Below are positions 33,867 through 43,811 of a DNA stretch of 64,000 nt, piece by piece. Positions within the stretch are counted from its first letter, which is position 1. Each line of letters opens with the position of its first letter. The translations under genes and the position numbers were made by a program. The stretch lies in contig CBDATB010000013.1 of NCBI GenBank assembly GCA_965199745.1, forward strand, positions 310,001 to 374,000. The letters are read 5' to 3'. This DNA comes from CBDATB01 sp965199745 (lineage in GTDB: Bacteria; Bacteroidota; Bacteroidia; Cytophagales; Flammeovirgaceae). Below the pieces are notes generated by a model. The model had not been told where the DNA came from and searched no databases. It saw only the letters and a program-made list of their open reading frames with translations.

Positions 33867-34550
33867 TCAACGCCGTTCATCGCTCTCAATCAAGCCATCG
33901 CGCAGCCTGATAATACGGTGTGCGTGCTTGGCAATATCTTGCTCATGGGTAACCATAACAATAGTGTTCCCTTTGCTGTATAACTGCTCAAAAATATTCA
34001 TAATTTCATGTGAAGTTTTCGTATCGAGGTTTCCAGTAGGCTCGTCTGCAAGAATGATGCTGGGTTCGTTTACTAGGGCTCTCGCAATAGCCACCCGCTG
34101 ACGCTGCCCGCCCGACAATTCATTTGGCTTATGCTTAGCCCTGTTGCCCAAACCAACACTTTCGAGTGCCTCCATAGCCCGCTCATTGCGCTTGGCTTTG
34201 CCGTAGCCTGCATAAACCAAAGGTAAACCTACATTATCTAAGGCTGAAGACCGTGGCAGCAAATTAAAAGTTTGGAATACAAAACCTATTTCTTTATTCC
34301 TAATATTGGCAAGCTGGTTATCAGCCATTTCGCTTACGTCATTATTATTGAGAATATAAGTTCCAGAGCTCGGGCTGTCGAGGCAGCCTACAATATTCAT
34401 CAAGGTAGATTTGCCCGAACCCGAAGACCCCATACAAGCTACATATTCACCGCTATCAATGCTGATGGAAATACTCTCTAAAGCATGTATTACTTGATCT
34501 CCCATGCGGTAGGTTTTAGAAATATCTTTAGTTTTTATAATCTCTTGCAT
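33867..34550 (-). CDS. ABC transporter ATP-binding protein, LolD/MacB type
   Basis: Nucleotide-binding subunit of the MacB/LolD/FtsE class, which drives lipoprotein release or export through FtsX-type permeases. 227 residues from the ATG at 34550 (five more from 34565). Walker A is GSSGSGKST, the Q loop lies in GFVFQTFNLLPR, the signature is NELSGGQRQRVAIARAL and Walker B is IILADEPTGNLD, with the H loop VMVTHEQD. No permease gene is adjacent. The LolC/E-like permease at 42.4 kb is the only candidate partner in the window. It is convergent with ychF. Confidence 0.9.
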   Translation of the reverse strand: MQEIIKTKDISKTYRMGDQVIHALESISISIDSGEYVACMGSSGSGKSTLMNIVGCLDSPSSGTYILNNNDVSEMADNQLANIRNKEIGFVFQTFNLLPRSSALDNVGLPLVYAGYGKAKRNERAMEALESVGLGNRAKHKPNELSGGQRQRVAIARALVNEPSIILADEPTGNLDTKTSHEIMNIFEQLYSKGNTIVMVTHEQDIAKHAHRIIRLRDGLIESDERR

Positions 34551-34608
34551 ATCGTTATATAACAAATAGCCTCTCGGCTTTTGGTGAAAAAGTCAAAAAT
34601 TCTGAAAA

Positions 34609-37600
34609 TTAAATATTATCCCAGGCTCTTTCTAATCTTTTTTCCACAGCCGTACGCTCAGCCCGACAAACTCGCCCAAAAGCCCGATATTCTGTTTTAC
34701 TAATGAGCAGCTGAAGATCTTGTAAAGCTAATTTAGCAAAACTATCGTAGCCTAAACGAATACATTGCAGGATATAGGCTTGTATGATTTCGGCTGACTC
34801 CGGATTGACATGATAAGCATCCAAGAGCAGCTCATATGCTTTCTCCTCTTGTTTTTCTTTGCGATAAATATTAGCCAAGTCAATCCATATTTGCGCCCGG
34901 TATGGAAGGCTCACAACAGCTTTTTTGTATTGTACCAACGCTTTGTCAAAAAGTTGTTTTTCCGCGTAATAACCCGCCAGATAATAATATTTCAGCCCTT
35001 GTGCATCTTTCGAGAACGTTGTTTCTTGTAGCTGCTTAAAAAATACTTGATCTACTCTGCCTGCTGCATACCAATATTGCAGCCTAGCCAAGTCAAGTGT
35101 CGGGTCTATCCTACCCAATTGATAATACTCTTCGATAAGAATGAAATATTTCGTTGCTTTGTCTAATTTTTGCGCCTGCAAGTATTGCTTCATTCTGTCT
35201 GCTAGATAGTAATTTTGTATTTTTTCTTCACTTATACTCAGCAGTATTTTATCAAAATCTTCATCGGTTATTTGTGTGCCTGCATAAGCCAAAAAAAGCT
35301 GTTTTGTCCTGCTATCTGCCGATAGGATATTATTTTCGATAGCTGTTGTTGATTGGATATGCATCAACTGAATTGCCTCATCGGCGAGCCTTTGGTATTT
35401 GGGGTTGTTTTGCATACTTATATTTTTCCATACTGCCAAAGCTGGATTTTTGTTATTGAGGTGCGAAAGCGCAATAGCCATGCTTACCTGGGCTTCTTCC
35501 AAACCTCGATAATACGCTACTTTTAAGTATTTAGCTGCTTTTTTATATGCGCCTATTTGCAGCAAACGCAAACCGAGTAAATTGGCATAGTAAGGATCTG
35601 TCAGGCTACTTTGCCCGTAAAGATATTGCATTATTTTGAAGGCTTCCAACCTGTTGCCCTGCTCAAATAAAATGTGCGCTCGGGCAACTTTTAGGTATTT
35701 ATCAAAGGCGTAATTTGCCCCAAAATGCTCATAGTAGGTGAGCAAAGAGGCTATGCTATCAGGCTGAATGGCTTGCGGGTTCAAAGCATAATTATACAAA
35801 TAACACAATTCAGGGGTTGATAAAATACTATCTGCCAGTAGCTCTCGGTTGAAAGGATGCGAGGGTGCTTGGTTTTGTTTATTCAGAAAAGCCATTTTAT
35901 TGGCACAAACACCTATATAATCCTCTTGTGTACTGGGATGTACCTCTTGAACTTGCTTATATAAATTGTATTTAGTACCCAATAAAAAACGGTTTGCCTC
36001 TACAACCTCTGGATAAAAACTATACTGTGAGGCTTGCTGCAAATAATAACTCACGCTATCGCTCACGTTTGTCTCGGCAAATAGCATGGCTAGGTTATTG
36101 TATAATTCTCCGCTTTCGGGGCAATTTTGTACTCCTTCACCTAGTGTAAATAATGCTTTGAATAGTTTGTTATTCTTACCGTGCATTTGCGCCATCTGAA
36201 TATAGGGCTGCGGGTGTTTTTTTTTAATGTTGGCGTCTTGAAAAAAAATAAAAGCAGCAGCGTTTTCCTCAGCTTCTTTTGCCATCATACCCAAAGTATA
36301 ATTTGTATGAAAATTTAGTGGGTCGTAAGCCAATGCCACACGATAGTATTGCTCGGCTTCATAAGGCTTATCGAGGAGTTGATGTAAATAGCCTAAACTA
36401 TTGTAATACCCAGCAAAAGCTTGGTCATAAATAATAAAGCCCGAACGTAACAGTGGCAGGAAAATCAGTAATATGCCCATGGACCAGCTAAAAAGGAAAC
36501 CGGTTTTTTCGTGTGTATACAGTATTTTGTATACTCTTTTATCTTCGCTTAGCAGCCTGCCATAATTACTGAAAACATAAGCGAGAAAGACAAGCCCGAA
36601 GGCAAAATGTGTGTACAGAATACTGTCTTCATATACTTCCATCAATGGGGTATTATGCGTAGCAAAAGCAAAGCTAATACTCGAGACGCTTAGTATTGCC
36701 AAAGCGACATACAATAAACTGCCGGTGGGGTTTATATCGAAATAATCTCTAAAATGGAGAGCCCGCTTATGCCAGCCCCACAAACCGACTACAATCGTTG
36801 CGATATATACTACGAAAGGATGTACATAAAAAATACCCCAGTCAACAGCTTTAGTGAGCTGAAGATAAACATACACCAAGTTGAACAAGTAGATAAGTGA
36901 CAGAATAAGCAAGTGCCGTACAGTACCCCTACTCGCCGAATGATTAAAGGAGGTAGTAATATGTACAAACACACGGACGATCTCATACCCATTCACTGCA
37001 CAAAAGGCAATTGTTAAAATAATAGGACTTGCCAAGTTGTAATGTGTCAGATGCTGAATGGGTAAATCGCCCCTTCCGTAGCGTGCTGCTATCCACAGCA
37101 AGAAACCGGTGATAATACTATACAAAACAAAGCGCCAAAGCGGTGCTACTTTGTAAGAGATGCTATAAAAAATATAACTCAACGGAATATAGGCTAGCAC
37201 AACGACAAGAAAGAAAAGCTTATTTCCCAGCCAAGAGATGTAAACATTGGGAAATACACGCAACAGCTCCAAGTTAGCAGTTGCCAAAAAAAAGACTAAA
37301 AAAGTAGCTGCTGCAAAATAGCCTATTCCCTTCAAATCCGAAATTACTGTTAATAGTAATACCAGACCAAATAGCTGCACAGCAAAATACAGATAATGCG
37401 TTAACGGATGGGCTTGTATGCTTGCTGCCGCAAAAGTTTCTACTAGCAAATAAGCATCTGTATAAATATTGAAATCAAAAAAATGTCGGCTGAAAGTATC
37501 AATAACGGTGGGAATAATTTCTAAATCTCCTACATGTTGCCACGCAATAGTGGCTCTATCTCCCAGAGAAAAAAGATAGGCGTAAATAACCAGTGTTAAT

Positions 37601-37677
37601 GAAAGCACAGCAGAAGAAAGAAAAAAAAGTAACTGCGAGGAAAAAGACCAATTTTTCCAGAAATTGATAGTGTTCAT
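34609..37677 (-). CDS. Large polytopic membrane protein with C-terminal TPR domain
   Basis: About 1,022 residues from the ATG at 37677 (14 more from 37719). The first 440 residues hold roughly ten to twelve hydrophobic helices (for example LFFLVVVLAYIPLSYIFYSI). From about residue 455 to the end it is a chain of tetratricopeptide-like repeats (LGYLHQLLDKPYEAEQYYRV, then LDKALVQYKKAVVSLPYRAQ-type units). The overall plan, multi-pass membrane domain plus TPR tail, recalls O-glycosyltransferase-like and PglL/Wzy-like envelope proteins, but no catalytic motif is evident. I do not name a function. It is on the same strand as the LolD-like gene, which starts 58 bases after its stop. Confidence 0.7.
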   Translation of the reverse strand: MNTINFWKNWSFSSQLLFFLSSAVLSLTLVIYAYLFSLGDRATIAWQHVGDLEIIPTVIDTFSRHFFDFNIYTDAYLLVETFAAASIQAHPLTHYLYFAVQLFGLVLLLTVISDLKGIGYFAAATFLVFFLATANLELLRVFPNVYISWLGNKLFFLVVVLAYIPLSYIFYSISYKVAPLWRFVLYSIITGFLLWIAARYGRGDLPIQHLTHYNLASPIILTIAFCAVNGYEIVRVFVHITTSFNHSASRGTVRHLLILSLIYLFNLVYVYLQLTKAVDWGIFYVHPFVVYIATIVVGLWGWHKRALHFRDYFDINPTGSLLYVALAILSVSSISFAFATHNTPLMEVYEDSILYTHFAFGLVFLAYVFSNYGRLLSEDKRVYKILYTHEKTGFLFSWSMGILLIFLPLLRSGFIIYDQAFAGYYNSLGYLHQLLDKPYEAEQYYRVALAYDPLNFHTNYTLGMMAKEAEENAAAFIFFQDANIKKKHPQPYIQMAQMHGKNNKLFKALFTLGEGVQNCPESGELYNNLAMLFAETNVSDSVSYYLQQASQYSFYPEVVEANRFLLGTKYNLYKQVQEVHPSTQEDYIGVCANKMAFLNKQNQAPSHPFNRELLADSILSTPELCYLYNYALNPQAIQPDSIASLLTYYEHFGANYAFDKYLKVARAHILFEQGNRLEAFKIMQYLYGQSSLTDPYYANLLGLRLLQIGAYKKAAKYLKVAYYRGLEEAQVSMAIALSHLNNKNPALAVWKNISMQNNPKYQRLADEAIQLMHIQSTTAIENNILSADSRTKQLFLAYAGTQITDEDFDKILLSISEEKIQNYYLADRMKQYLQAQKLDKATKYFILIEEYYQLGRIDPTLDLARLQYWYAAGRVDQVFFKQLQETTFSKDAQGLKYYYLAGYYAEKQLFDKALVQYKKAVVSLPYRAQIWIDLANIYRKEKQEEKAYELLLDAYHVNPESAEIIQAYILQCIRLGYDSFAKLALQDLQLLISKTEYRAFGRVCRAERTAVEKRLERAWDNI

Positions 37678-37831
37678 CAATGAGCATTTGGGTTTATAGG
37701 TTTGCGTTTTAGATGGCAAATATATTTATTTGTGGAAATATTAGCGCAAAACGAAACGACCAAAATTATTGTTTTACCATTTTGCTGCCTTTTAGCTAAA
37801 GGCCAGTAAGCTAATAGTTAATATTAATAAA

Positions 37832-38010
37832 TCAAGGCTGTGAGCTAATGGCCATTGCAGGCTCCATGCTGCGAAAACGCAGATACGAATAAAGCGTTTT
37901 TTTCGACATGCCGAGCATTCCGCATATTTCCGTACAACGTCTCGGCCGCTATTGCCTCTTAACCAGCCTTTTTCGATTATACACTTGTTGATAGTATGAA
38001 ATTTCAATTA
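37832..38010 (-). pseudogene. Possible relic of a recombinase-type helix-turn-helix
   Basis: One minus-strand frame reads SYYQQVYNRKRLVKRQ, an amber stop, then CTEICGMLGMSKKTLYSYLR and a stop at 37,832. The second part looks like the C-terminal helix-turn-helix of serine recombinases/DNA invertases. It is too short and damaged to be certain, and the catalytic domain is absent. Confidence 0.25.
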
Positions 38011-38065
38011 AAGTAATATTTTTGCGTCCCATACGTCTGATAGTTCAACTAATACAATACGCAAA

Positions 38066-39340
38066 ATGACAAAAAAACAAAATGAAAAAAAGAAAAAAAG
38101 CCCCTTCAGAGAGTGGTTAGACGCATTAATTTTTGCCGTAGTAGTAGCTAGTATTATCCGTTGGTTGCTTTTTGAGCCTTTCATGATTCCTACTTCTTCT
38201 ATGGAAAACTCTTTGCTAAGAGGCGATTTCCTTTTTGTTAGTAAAATACATTACGGAGCCAGAAGCCCACAAACTCCCCTGCAAATTCCACTCACTTTTC
38301 AGCATATATGGTTTACAAAAATTCCCTCTTATTTGGAAAACATTAGTATTCCGATGTTTCGCTTGCCCGGTTTTTCAGCAGTTAAACGCAATGATGCAGT
38401 GGTTTTCAACTATCCTGCCGAACTAGAAAGACCCGTAGACATGCGTACTTATTACATTAAACGCTGTATTGGTTTGCCCGGCGAACGCTTAGCCATGCAA
38501 GATAAGCAGGTGCTTATTAATGGAGAAGCTATCGAAAATATTGGCAAACAGCAAACCAGCTTTTATTTAAAGCCTAAGAAAATAATTAATAACCCAGACA
38601 AGATACTCAGCCGTCAGGGTATTATTGACATGAGTGTAGATACAGAAAACCAGTCTTATATCGTCTATACAAACCCCGAAAAAGTAAGAGCATTCAATAA
38701 TTCGAGTTTCTTTTATCCGCCCGTAGAAATCAAAGACAAAGGAGGATTTTACCCCAACACCCGCCAGCGATTCTTTCTCAAATCGCAGACACTCGATGAA
38801 GCACTCTTACAGAAATATGGCGTTGCAGACATAGAAAAAACAGCACAGGGTTACTATATCAACATACTCCGAGATAAAGCTGAAAGACTGCGGCAAAAGG
38901 GTTTTTTTCAACAAGTCGATACTGTACAACTCATAGATAGTACTTATAGAGAAAACCAATCTATTAGTTGGACGATAGATAATTTCGGCCCCCTTTATAT
39001 TCCTAAAAAACAAGCCACTATTGCCCTGAACGAAAAAAATATACACACATACCGAGACCTTATTTTATATTATGAAGGCAACAAAGATATTACTTATCTG
39101 CAAGGCAGACTACTGCAGAATGGCGATACACTTATTAATTATACTTTCAAAAAAGATTACTATTTCATGATGGGCGACAACCGCCATAACTCAGCCGACT
39201 CTAGAGTATGGGGCTTCGTCCCTGCCGACCATATTGTCGGTAAGGCCGTCGTAGTTTGGTGGTCGTTTGAGCAGCAGGGAAACCTCCTAGATATATTCTC
39301 TCGTATCAGATGGAAAAGAATTATGAGCTTAGTGGAATAG
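38066..39340 (+). CDS. lepB: Signal peptidase I (long Bacteroidota form)
   Basis: Membrane-bound serine protease that removes signal peptides on the periplasmic face. 424 residues. A basic N terminus and membrane helix (DALIFAVVVASIIRWLLFEP) are followed by the catalytic serine S45 in IPTSSMENSL and the catalytic lysine K132 in YYIKRCIGLPGE. Then comes a large insertion of about 170 residues between the conserved boxes, characteristic of this phylum, and the last box MMGDNRHNSADSRVWGFVP. It is followed after 22 bases by dapF on the same strand. It would process the giant surface protein, the A2M protein and the barrel protein. Confidence 0.95.
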   Translation: MTKKQNEKKKKSPFREWLDALIFAVVVASIIRWLLFEPFMIPTSSMENSLLRGDFLFVSKIHYGARSPQTPLQIPLTFQHIWFTKIPSYLENISIPMFRLPGFSAVKRNDAVVFNYPAELERPVDMRTYYIKRCIGLPGERLAMQDKQVLINGEAIENIGKQQTSFYLKPKKIINNPDKILSRQGIIDMSVDTENQSYIVYTNPEKVRAFNNSSFFYPPVEIKDKGGFYPNTRQRFFLKSQTLDEALLQKYGVADIEKTAQGYYINILRDKAERLRQKGFFQQVDTVQLIDSTYRENQSISWTIDNFGPLYIPKKQATIALNEKNIHTYRDLILYYEGNKDITYLQGRLLQNGDTLINYTFKKDYYFMMGDNRHNSADSRVWGFVPADHIVGKAVVVWWSFEQQGNLLDIFSRIRWKRIMSLVE

Positions 39341-39362
39341 ACCTAAAGCAAACTTATCATCG

Positions 39363-40136
39363 GTGAAATTTTTTAAGTATCAAGGCATGGGCAATGATTT
39401 TATCCTTATTGACGACCGATTAGAAGAATTTGACGTAAAAGATGCTAATTCTATCGCAAAACTTTGCGATAGAAAATTCGGTATCGGTGCAGATGGACTA
39501 ATACTGCTGAGGAAGCATCACACATCGGATTTTCAAATGATTTATTTTAATGCCGACGGACGTGAGAGTTCTATGTGTGGAAACGGTGGAATGTGCATTG
39601 TTAAATTTGCCCACTACCTGAAAATTTTTCACCATACTACTACTTTTCAGGCAATTGACGGACCGCACCAAGCCTACTTTCACGAAGAAAGTGTTGTATT
39701 GAGAATGATTGACGTGTACAAGGTGCAAACATATCAGAGCGATTTTATCATTAATACTGGTTCGCCTCATTATGTCCGTTTTGTAGACAATTTGGCAAAT
39801 GTTAATGTATGTCTTCAGGGAAGAAAAATAAGGCATAGTAAAAAATTTACCGAACAAGGTGGCATAAATGTCAATTTTGTACAAATCGTTCAAAAACAAC
39901 ACCTAAAAGTGAGAACATACGAAAGGGGTGTTGAAAATGAAACGCTTTCCTGTGGCACAGGTGCAACCGCAGTAGCTATAGTAGCAGCTTTTTCACAAAA
40001 ATGGAACTCACCCATTAAGATCGAAACACTAGGCGGTGAATTGGGAGTTAATTTTCAACAAAAAAAAGGTGTTTTTAAACGTATATTTCTTGCCGGTGCT
40101 GCAAAAAAAGTGTTTGAAGGTAAAATAAGTGCCTAA
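39363..40136 (+). CDS. dapF: Diaminopimelate epimerase
   Basis: Converts LL- to meso-diaminopimelate for lysine and peptidoglycan synthesis. 257 residues with a GTG start; KFFKYQGMGNDFILID is the canonical N terminus. The two catalytic cysteines are C72 in SSMCGNGGMCIVKFA and C197 in ETLSCGTGATAVA, and DGLILL with FNADGRESSM forms the substrate pocket. The length is slightly under the E. coli enzyme, normal for Bacteroidota. Probably co-transcribed with lepB. Confidence 0.96.
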   Translation: MKFFKYQGMGNDFILIDDRLEEFDVKDANSIAKLCDRKFGIGADGLILLRKHHTSDFQMIYFNADGRESSMCGNGGMCIVKFAHYLKIFHHTTTFQAIDGPHQAYFHEESVVLRMIDVYKVQTYQSDFIINTGSPHYVRFVDNLANVNVCLQGRKIRHSKKFTEQGGINVNFVQIVQKQHLKVRTYERGVENETLSCGTGATAVAIVAAFSQKWNSPIKIETLGGELGVNFQQKKGVFKRIFLAGAAKKVFEGKISA

Positions 40137-40278
40137 GTCTGTAGGCTAAAAATAAAGAGAATAGACTACTTTTGCTCAAAGCAAACAACTTATTTGACTT
40201 TTGTGCTGTCTTCAATAAGTCAAACCACTTAAAAAATAGTAACCCATTAACCCTATTGTTCAAAAAATTGGTAGAACT

Positions 40279-42252
40279 ATGAAAAATATAATAAAATTAC
40301 TCGCCACTGTTATAGTTTTATCTTTTGTAAACGGCTGTGCTTCTCCCTACAAAAGTGGGCTGAAAAAATTTGATTCCGGAGAATACCATACTGCCATTGT
40401 CATTTTTGAGAAAATATTGCAAGGAGATACGACTAAAAAAAAGCATGAAGTTGGTAAAATTAACTACCGTATTGCCGAAAGCTATCGCCTTTCCAACCAG
40501 ATAGCCGAATCCCTTCCTTATTATGAAGAAGCCTTTGACGATAAATATTATACGGAAAATTCTGAGTTTTATTATGGCTATGCTCTCAAGGCAAACGGAA
40601 AGTATAATGAAGCCTTTGAGCAGTTCAAAAAATATGTGAAAGAAGCCTCAGATTTCAATTACGTCAAAAGGGCTAAAGATGAAATTAGGCATATTGACTC
40701 TATTCGTCATCTACTCGTCGCCAACAAATGGGTAAGTGTTGAAAACTGTGACCGCCTCAATACGGCAGCGGCAGAATTTTCTCCCGTCATTTATAAAGAC
40801 AATCTAGTATTCACTTCTTCCAGAAAAAGCGAGTTCATTTTTGCAGGTACAGGCGGTGGTTATCTCGACCTGTATTATTATGAATTAGAAAACCTCGATC
40901 AATGTGTCGGCGAGGCTTATCCTTTTAGCAACGTAATTAATTTGCAAAAATACCACGAGGCTTCGCCTACTTTCTCCAAAGATGGTAAAACCATGATATT
41001 TGCCAGAAGTAATGTGGGTAATAAAAAAGATGTCTACAGAGAAGTAGACTTGTACCAGTCTAGGCTTGTAAAAGGAGAGTGGACTGAAGCTGAAAGATTG
41101 CCTATTAGCAGCCCAAAATATTGGGATTCCACACCAGTACTATCCAGGAATGGCAAAAGACTTTATTTCGCCTCCAATCGTCCCGGTGGCTTGGGTGGCG
41201 TAGATATTTGGCAAGCTACCAGAACTACTAAAGGGTGGAGTAAACTCAGAAATATGGGACGTAAAATCAATACTAAAGGCAATGAAATGTTCCCCTACAT
41301 TGCAGAAAATGGTAACCTTTATTTTTCATCAGATGGCCATATTGGTTTAGGCGGCCTTGATATTTTTGTTGCCACTAGGAAAAATAAAAAAATTACTGTT
41401 ACTAATATGGGTACTCCTATCAACTCTGTAGCAGACGATTTTGGCATAGTGTTGACCGAACACAAAAAAGGATTCTTCTCTTCTAACAGGAAGGTAGCAA
41501 ATGCCAAAGGCAACGACGATATTTATATCTATGAAGACAAAACACCATCGTCCAGAGATTTGCAATACTACCTAGCAGGTAATGCCTACTTCAATACCAA
41601 TGCCAATGACAGTCTGGTTTTGCTGCCCGGCGTCTCGCTCACCTTGCTCAATAATTCGGGTGCAGTATACGATAAAACAACGGCAGACGAAAAAGGACGA
41701 TTTAAATTTCCTAAAAAACTCGAAGTATATAAAACCTATACTATTGTCGGTGAAAAAAAGAACTATATCAAACACAGAGAAGAATACTACGCCAACGCTG
41801 ATGATATAGACATTAAAACCCTCGACCCTTCCGTTACTTCCGTTACTTTTGAGCGAGATGTGAAGCTGTATAAAGATATTTTTACAGAAGGTTTCACAGA
41901 CCCCAATACAGGAGAAGTTTCTCTATTAATTTTGTACGACCTCGATAAGTCTAATATCAGAACCGACGCAGCCAAAATCCTCGATCAACTAGTAGAATAC
42001 CTACTAGAAAACAAGCTCAGTGTTGAATTAGGCTCTCATACAGACGTGAGAGGCTCAAATCGATATAACCTCAAACTATCTCAAAGACGAGCGCAGTCAG
42101 CGGTCGATTATCTCATCTTGAATGGTATTCCTGCCGACAGGCTCATTGCCAAGGGCTATGGAGAAACAGATCTGGAAGTTTTTAATGCAGTTACAGAAGA
42201 AGAGCATCAGCTAAACAGGCGTACCACCTTGCGTGTTATTTATGAGGAATAA
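40279..42252 (+). CDS. PorE-like outer-membrane lipoprotein: TPR, WD40-like propeller, OmpA domain
   Basis: 657 residues. A lipoprotein signal with cysteine at residue 20 (VLSFVNGC) is followed by tetratricopeptide-like helices (about 25-130), a propeller of PD40/WD40-like repeats (about 150-430; PTFSKDGKTMIFAR, then PVLSRNGKRLYFASNRPGG), a carboxypeptidase-regulatory beta domain (about 440-520) and a C-terminal OmpA peptidoglycan-binding domain (VELGSHTDVRGSNRYNLKLS, then RLIAKGYGETD). This exact order is that of PorE, a peptidoglycan-anchored part of the type IX secretion system. Bacteroidota also encode several paralogues with the same order and no proven T9SS role, so the name is a candidate. 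It stands alone, 142 bases after dapF. Confidence 0.85.
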   Translation: MKNIIKLLATVIVLSFVNGCASPYKSGLKKFDSGEYHTAIVIFEKILQGDTTKKKHEVGKINYRIAESYRLSNQIAESLPYYEEAFDDKYYTENSEFYYGYALKANGKYNEAFEQFKKYVKEASDFNYVKRAKDEIRHIDSIRHLLVANKWVSVENCDRLNTAAAEFSPVIYKDNLVFTSSRKSEFIFAGTGGGYLDLYYYELENLDQCVGEAYPFSNVINLQKYHEASPTFSKDGKTMIFARSNVGNKKDVYREVDLYQSRLVKGEWTEAERLPISSPKYWDSTPVLSRNGKRLYFASNRPGGLGGVDIWQATRTTKGWSKLRNMGRKINTKGNEMFPYIAENGNLYFSSDGHIGLGGLDIFVATRKNKKITVTNMGTPINSVADDFGIVLTEHKKGFFSSNRKVANAKGNDDIYIYEDKTPSSRDLQYYLAGNAYFNTNANDSLVLLPGVSLTLLNNSGAVYDKTTADEKGRFKFPKKLEVYKTYTIVGEKKNYIKHREEYYANADDIDIKTLDPSVTSVTFERDVKLYKDIFTEGFTDPNTGEVSLLILYDLDKSNIRTDAAKILDQLVEYLLENKLSVELGSHTDVRGSNRYNLKLSQRRAQSAVDYLILNGIPADRLIAKGYGETDLEVFNAVTEEEHQLNRRTTLRVIYEE

Positions 42253-42384
42253 ATTACAGATGCGCGCAGAACCAAACTGAAATCCACTCGAGAGTACCTA
42301 GTGGCAAAGCCGCCTATCCGGTCTTAGTAAATACAGAAAATGCATCATCTATTTTTTCGACCAACGGGCATATCACTAAAAAAT

Positions 42385-43752
42385 ATGAAGACCGAGTTTT
42401 ATATTGCAGCAAGGTATTTTGTAGCCCTTAAGCAAACACAAAAACACCAATCTCCGCTGCGCAAACTCCAGCACTCCCTGTTCTTATGCTATATCATTAA
42501 ATTATTTTTTCAAATTGTTATTGCTCTATTTAGCTTTTCAAATAAGCGTATTAGCCGTTTTTATAAGGAAATTATTGATAATTTTATTCGGCAAAATTTT
42601 ATTAGAATACTCAGTAACATTTCTATGTTTGGGGTGGGAGTGGCTTGTGCAGCACTCATTATTGTATTGTCTGTATTCAACGGTTTAGAAACCCTGACCA
42701 AAACGCTTTTTCGTTCCTATAACCCCGAATTGAAGGTTGAGAGTAAAAAAGGAAAAACTTTTGTCCCCACAGCAGAGCAAATGCAGGCAATAGCTGCTAT
42801 CACCCATATCACTGCCGTAACAGAGGTTGTCGAGGATAATATCTTACTCCATTATCAGAACAAACAAATGGTCGCCAAGGCGAAGGGTGTAAGCCAAAAC
42901 TATCGGCAGCAATATGCCCTAGATACTGCCCTAATATTAGGCGATTTGCATATCGACAAAGGGCCGATTAGCTTTGCCCTAGTCGGCCTGGGTGTCTATC
43001 ATCAGCTTTCCATACAATTAGACAACAGACATACACCTTTGCAGTTATGGTATCCACAGGCAGATGAACTACTTAAACTCAATCCGGAAAAATCCTTTAA
43101 AAGAAAAACTATTTTGCCCAACGGCGTACTTTCTATCGAACAGCAATTTGATGCAAATACTATTATCGTACCCGTTGAATTTATGCGCTCATTGCTCAAC
43201 TACAAAAACCACTGTAGCTACCTAGAGATTAAAACAAGTAATAAAAAACATATACCGACAATAAAAATACAGCTGGAGAAAATACTCGGTGCCAATTATA
43301 CCATTTCCGACTCAAAAGAGCAACAAGCAGATATTTTACGCGCCGTGCAAATAGAACGCTTATTTGTATTTGTTACTTTTGCATTTATTCTACTAATTGC
43401 TTCTTTTAATATATTTTTCTCACTCGCCATTTTGAGCATTGAAAAGAAAAAAGATATAGATACATTATTCTCGATGGGAGCAACCAAAGCTTTCATCAGT
43501 AAAATATTTTTATTTCAAGGAGCTATTATTTCACTAACAGGTGCATGCAGCGGACTCGGACTCGGTGCCTTACTTTGTTGGATGCAACAAACATTTAATG
43601 TATTTACTTTTGCCGTACAAAGTAATATCTTACAAGCCTATCCTGTCAGAATTAGCTGGACTGACTTTGCTTATGTTGCTATATTGGTTTTGTTGATTAC
43701 ATTTGCCGCTTCTTCTGTTCCTGCATATAATGCAGCCAGAAGGAGTTTTTGA
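42385..43752 (+). CDS. FtsX-like ABC permease, LolC/LolE family, with N-terminal insertion
   Basis: Inner-membrane permease of the type that releases lipoproteins from the membrane. About 455 residues from the ATG at 42385 (MKTEFYIAARYF); the ATG at 42340 would add 15 poor residues. First helix ISMFGVGVACAALIIVLSVF followed by NGLE, a large periplasmic domain (about 90-320), then three C-terminal helices (LFVFVTFAFILLIASFNIFF; SMGATKAFISKIFLFQGAII; YVAILVLLITFAASSVPAYN). In relatives AARYF runs directly into the first helix region. Here about 55 extra residues, partly hydrophobic (LCYIIKLFFQIVIALFSF), are inserted. Partner ATPase could be the LolD-like protein at 33.9 kb. Confidence 0.85.
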   Translation: MKTEFYIAARYFVALKQTQKHQSPLRKLQHSLFLCYIIKLFFQIVIALFSFSNKRISRFYKEIIDNFIRQNFIRILSNISMFGVGVACAALIIVLSVFNGLETLTKTLFRSYNPELKVESKKGKTFVPTAEQMQAIAAITHITAVTEVVEDNILLHYQNKQMVAKAKGVSQNYRQQYALDTALILGDLHIDKGPISFALVGLGVYHQLSIQLDNRHTPLQLWYPQADELLKLNPEKSFKRKTILPNGVLSIEQQFDANTIIVPVEFMRSLLNYKNHCSYLEIKTSNKKHIPTIKIQLEKILGANYTISDSKEQQADILRAVQIERLFVFVTFAFILLIASFNIFFSLAILSIEKKKDIDTLFSMGATKAFISKIFLFQGAIISLTGACSGLGLGALLCWMQQTFNVFTFAVQSNILQAYPVRISWTDFAYVAILVLLITFAASSVPAYNAARRSF

Positions 43753-43811
43753 TCATTTCAATGATTCTGATAATGCTTAAATGACTACTTTTTCTATCTG
43801 AATCACTTTTT

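Noticed and set aside
42253..42384. Inverted repeat CCACT...AGTGG and nearby GC-rich stretch, possibly a MITE or regulatory element
   Set aside because: The arms are only five bases, no flanking target duplication and no second copy in the window.
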